Source of the DNA: Ricordea florida
Lineage: Eukaryota > Cnidaria > Anthozoa > Corallimorpharia > Ricordeidae
DNA: 64,000 nt
Assembly: GCA_949710005.1 (NCBI GenBank)
Contig: OX453272.1
Span: 17,516,262-17,580,261, forward strand
Direction of reading: 5' to 3'
The notes under the pieces are model-generated. The model worked only from the letters and a program-made list of their open reading frames with translations. It had not been told where the DNA came from and made no database searches. Shown here piece after piece: positions 63,096-64,000 of this stretch (positions are counted from its first letter, which is position 1; every line of letters starts with the position of its first letter). The position numbers and the translations under genes were made by a program.

Positions 63096-64000
63096 TGATG
63101 CTCAATTAGATAATTATTTCATTTATGACACGCGAAATCTCCATAACGGGTGAAACTTTGGCTTGGTTGGATTAATTGATACCTTTTAGGGAATGCAATC
63201 GTTCATCAACGACTTAATTTGTCCAACAATTCCAACATTTGACATATTTTACTCTGTAATACAGTAGCTCTTACACATTTCAAGGAGCAAGGATGTGTTC
63301 TTTAATTTATATTAACTTTTGCATAGATTTTTACATGATAGAAGAAATTGTGTGCACTAAAACTGGTCTGAAAAAGATTATGCATAGGCTTTATGTCAAA
63401 CCTGTGCATTAATAATCAAGTTATAAGAAAATATTCCAAGGGTAGGGTGACTCCTGATGTAATTTTAATAAATTTATTTGATCCTGTTAGCCCTTTAACC
63501 AAACAAAAAATAACTAGTTTCCAAACCCTGGGCCTTACAAAATACTTCAAAAAATTGAATTCCAGCCCTTTCAAATACCTGAAGCCTGAAAAATGGTACC
63601 CCTAAGCAGATCCTTTGATTGTGTATAAAGGAGATATCATTCACTTCTCCTCCGTCTGCTCAAGTCCTTTATCAGAGGCAACTGGAGCATTGTTCTGGCA
63701 CCCATCCACAATGCACGGGTACATTTTTCAGTTAAAATGTATGTGGGTTTATTTCATTCTTGACTGAAAGTAGATTACTATGAGCAGGATATTTTTTTGC
63801 CAAGATCACCTAATTGGATTTGAGTAAGATAGATGCAAGGTAGGTTTCAAGAACTGAAAATCGTTCCAAACCCACAATTTGGCAACATCACACCCCCCCC
63901 CCTCCAACACACACCACGGCTACCTTCTCGCCCCTGGTCTGCAACCCCATTCACATAAGGAAACAAGAAATCACTGCATTCAGTTTCTGTTGAATAGCTT
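63096..64000. other. Upstream flank of the kinase gene, no gene recognised
   Basis: AT-rich sequence without a supported gene. The 70-codon open frame at 63393-63605 has no recognisable domain or splice context. A run of ten C residues lies at 63893-63902, within a C/A-rich patch that may be a microsatellite seed. The 5' flank of the kinase gene, including any distal promoter, would fall in the first few hundred bases. Any neighbouring gene is outside the window. Confidence 0.45.

Noticed and set aside
63393-63605. 70-codon + strand open frame
   Set aside because: No domain, no neighbouring splice-bounded frame and ordinary AT-rich flank composition.

Overview
This is eukaryotic DNA, most likely from an anthozoan cnidarian and probably a stony coral. 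The pointers are a two-exon gene for a divergent protein kinase, introns and non-coding DNA with no operon logic, and several foldback and MITE-like repeats that resemble dispersed repeats I recall from coral genomes. That taxonomic call rests on memory, without a database search.

Positions 1-57353 (about 90% of the window) are one head-to-tail satellite array. The monomer is 595 bp and AT-rich. I count 96 complete units plus a 97th cut at 334 bp, all on the + strand. Nearly all units are exactly 595 bp; eight are 593 or 594 bp and one (4163-4667) is 505 bp because of an internal 90 bp deletion. Units fall into two head classes, A and B, which mostly alternate, and two middle classes. Shared private variants show higher-order repeats of 3, 5, 6 and 8 monomers in different parts of the array. 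No long reading frame and no known RNA gene was recognised inside it. The array runs off the left edge and ends abruptly at 57353, with the last unit indistinguishable by eye from an internal one.

Positions 57354-61600 are non-coding as far as I can see. They hold a short motif-repetitive stretch, a GC-rich diverged duplication, a 99 bp direct repeat pair, a MITE-like element with inverted ends, two foldback elements and a segment that looks like a dispersed repeat.

Positions 61623-63017 (- strand) carry the only convincing gene. A short lysine/arginine-rich exon is joined in phase 0 to a single exon encoding a complete protein kinase domain, predicting a 365-residue protein. The 297 bp intron contains a perfect 33 bp inverted repeat that abuts a second, stronger 5' splice site. 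Two E2F-type sites lie just upstream of the start codon. Positions 63096-64000 show nothing I can assign beyond a short C tract.
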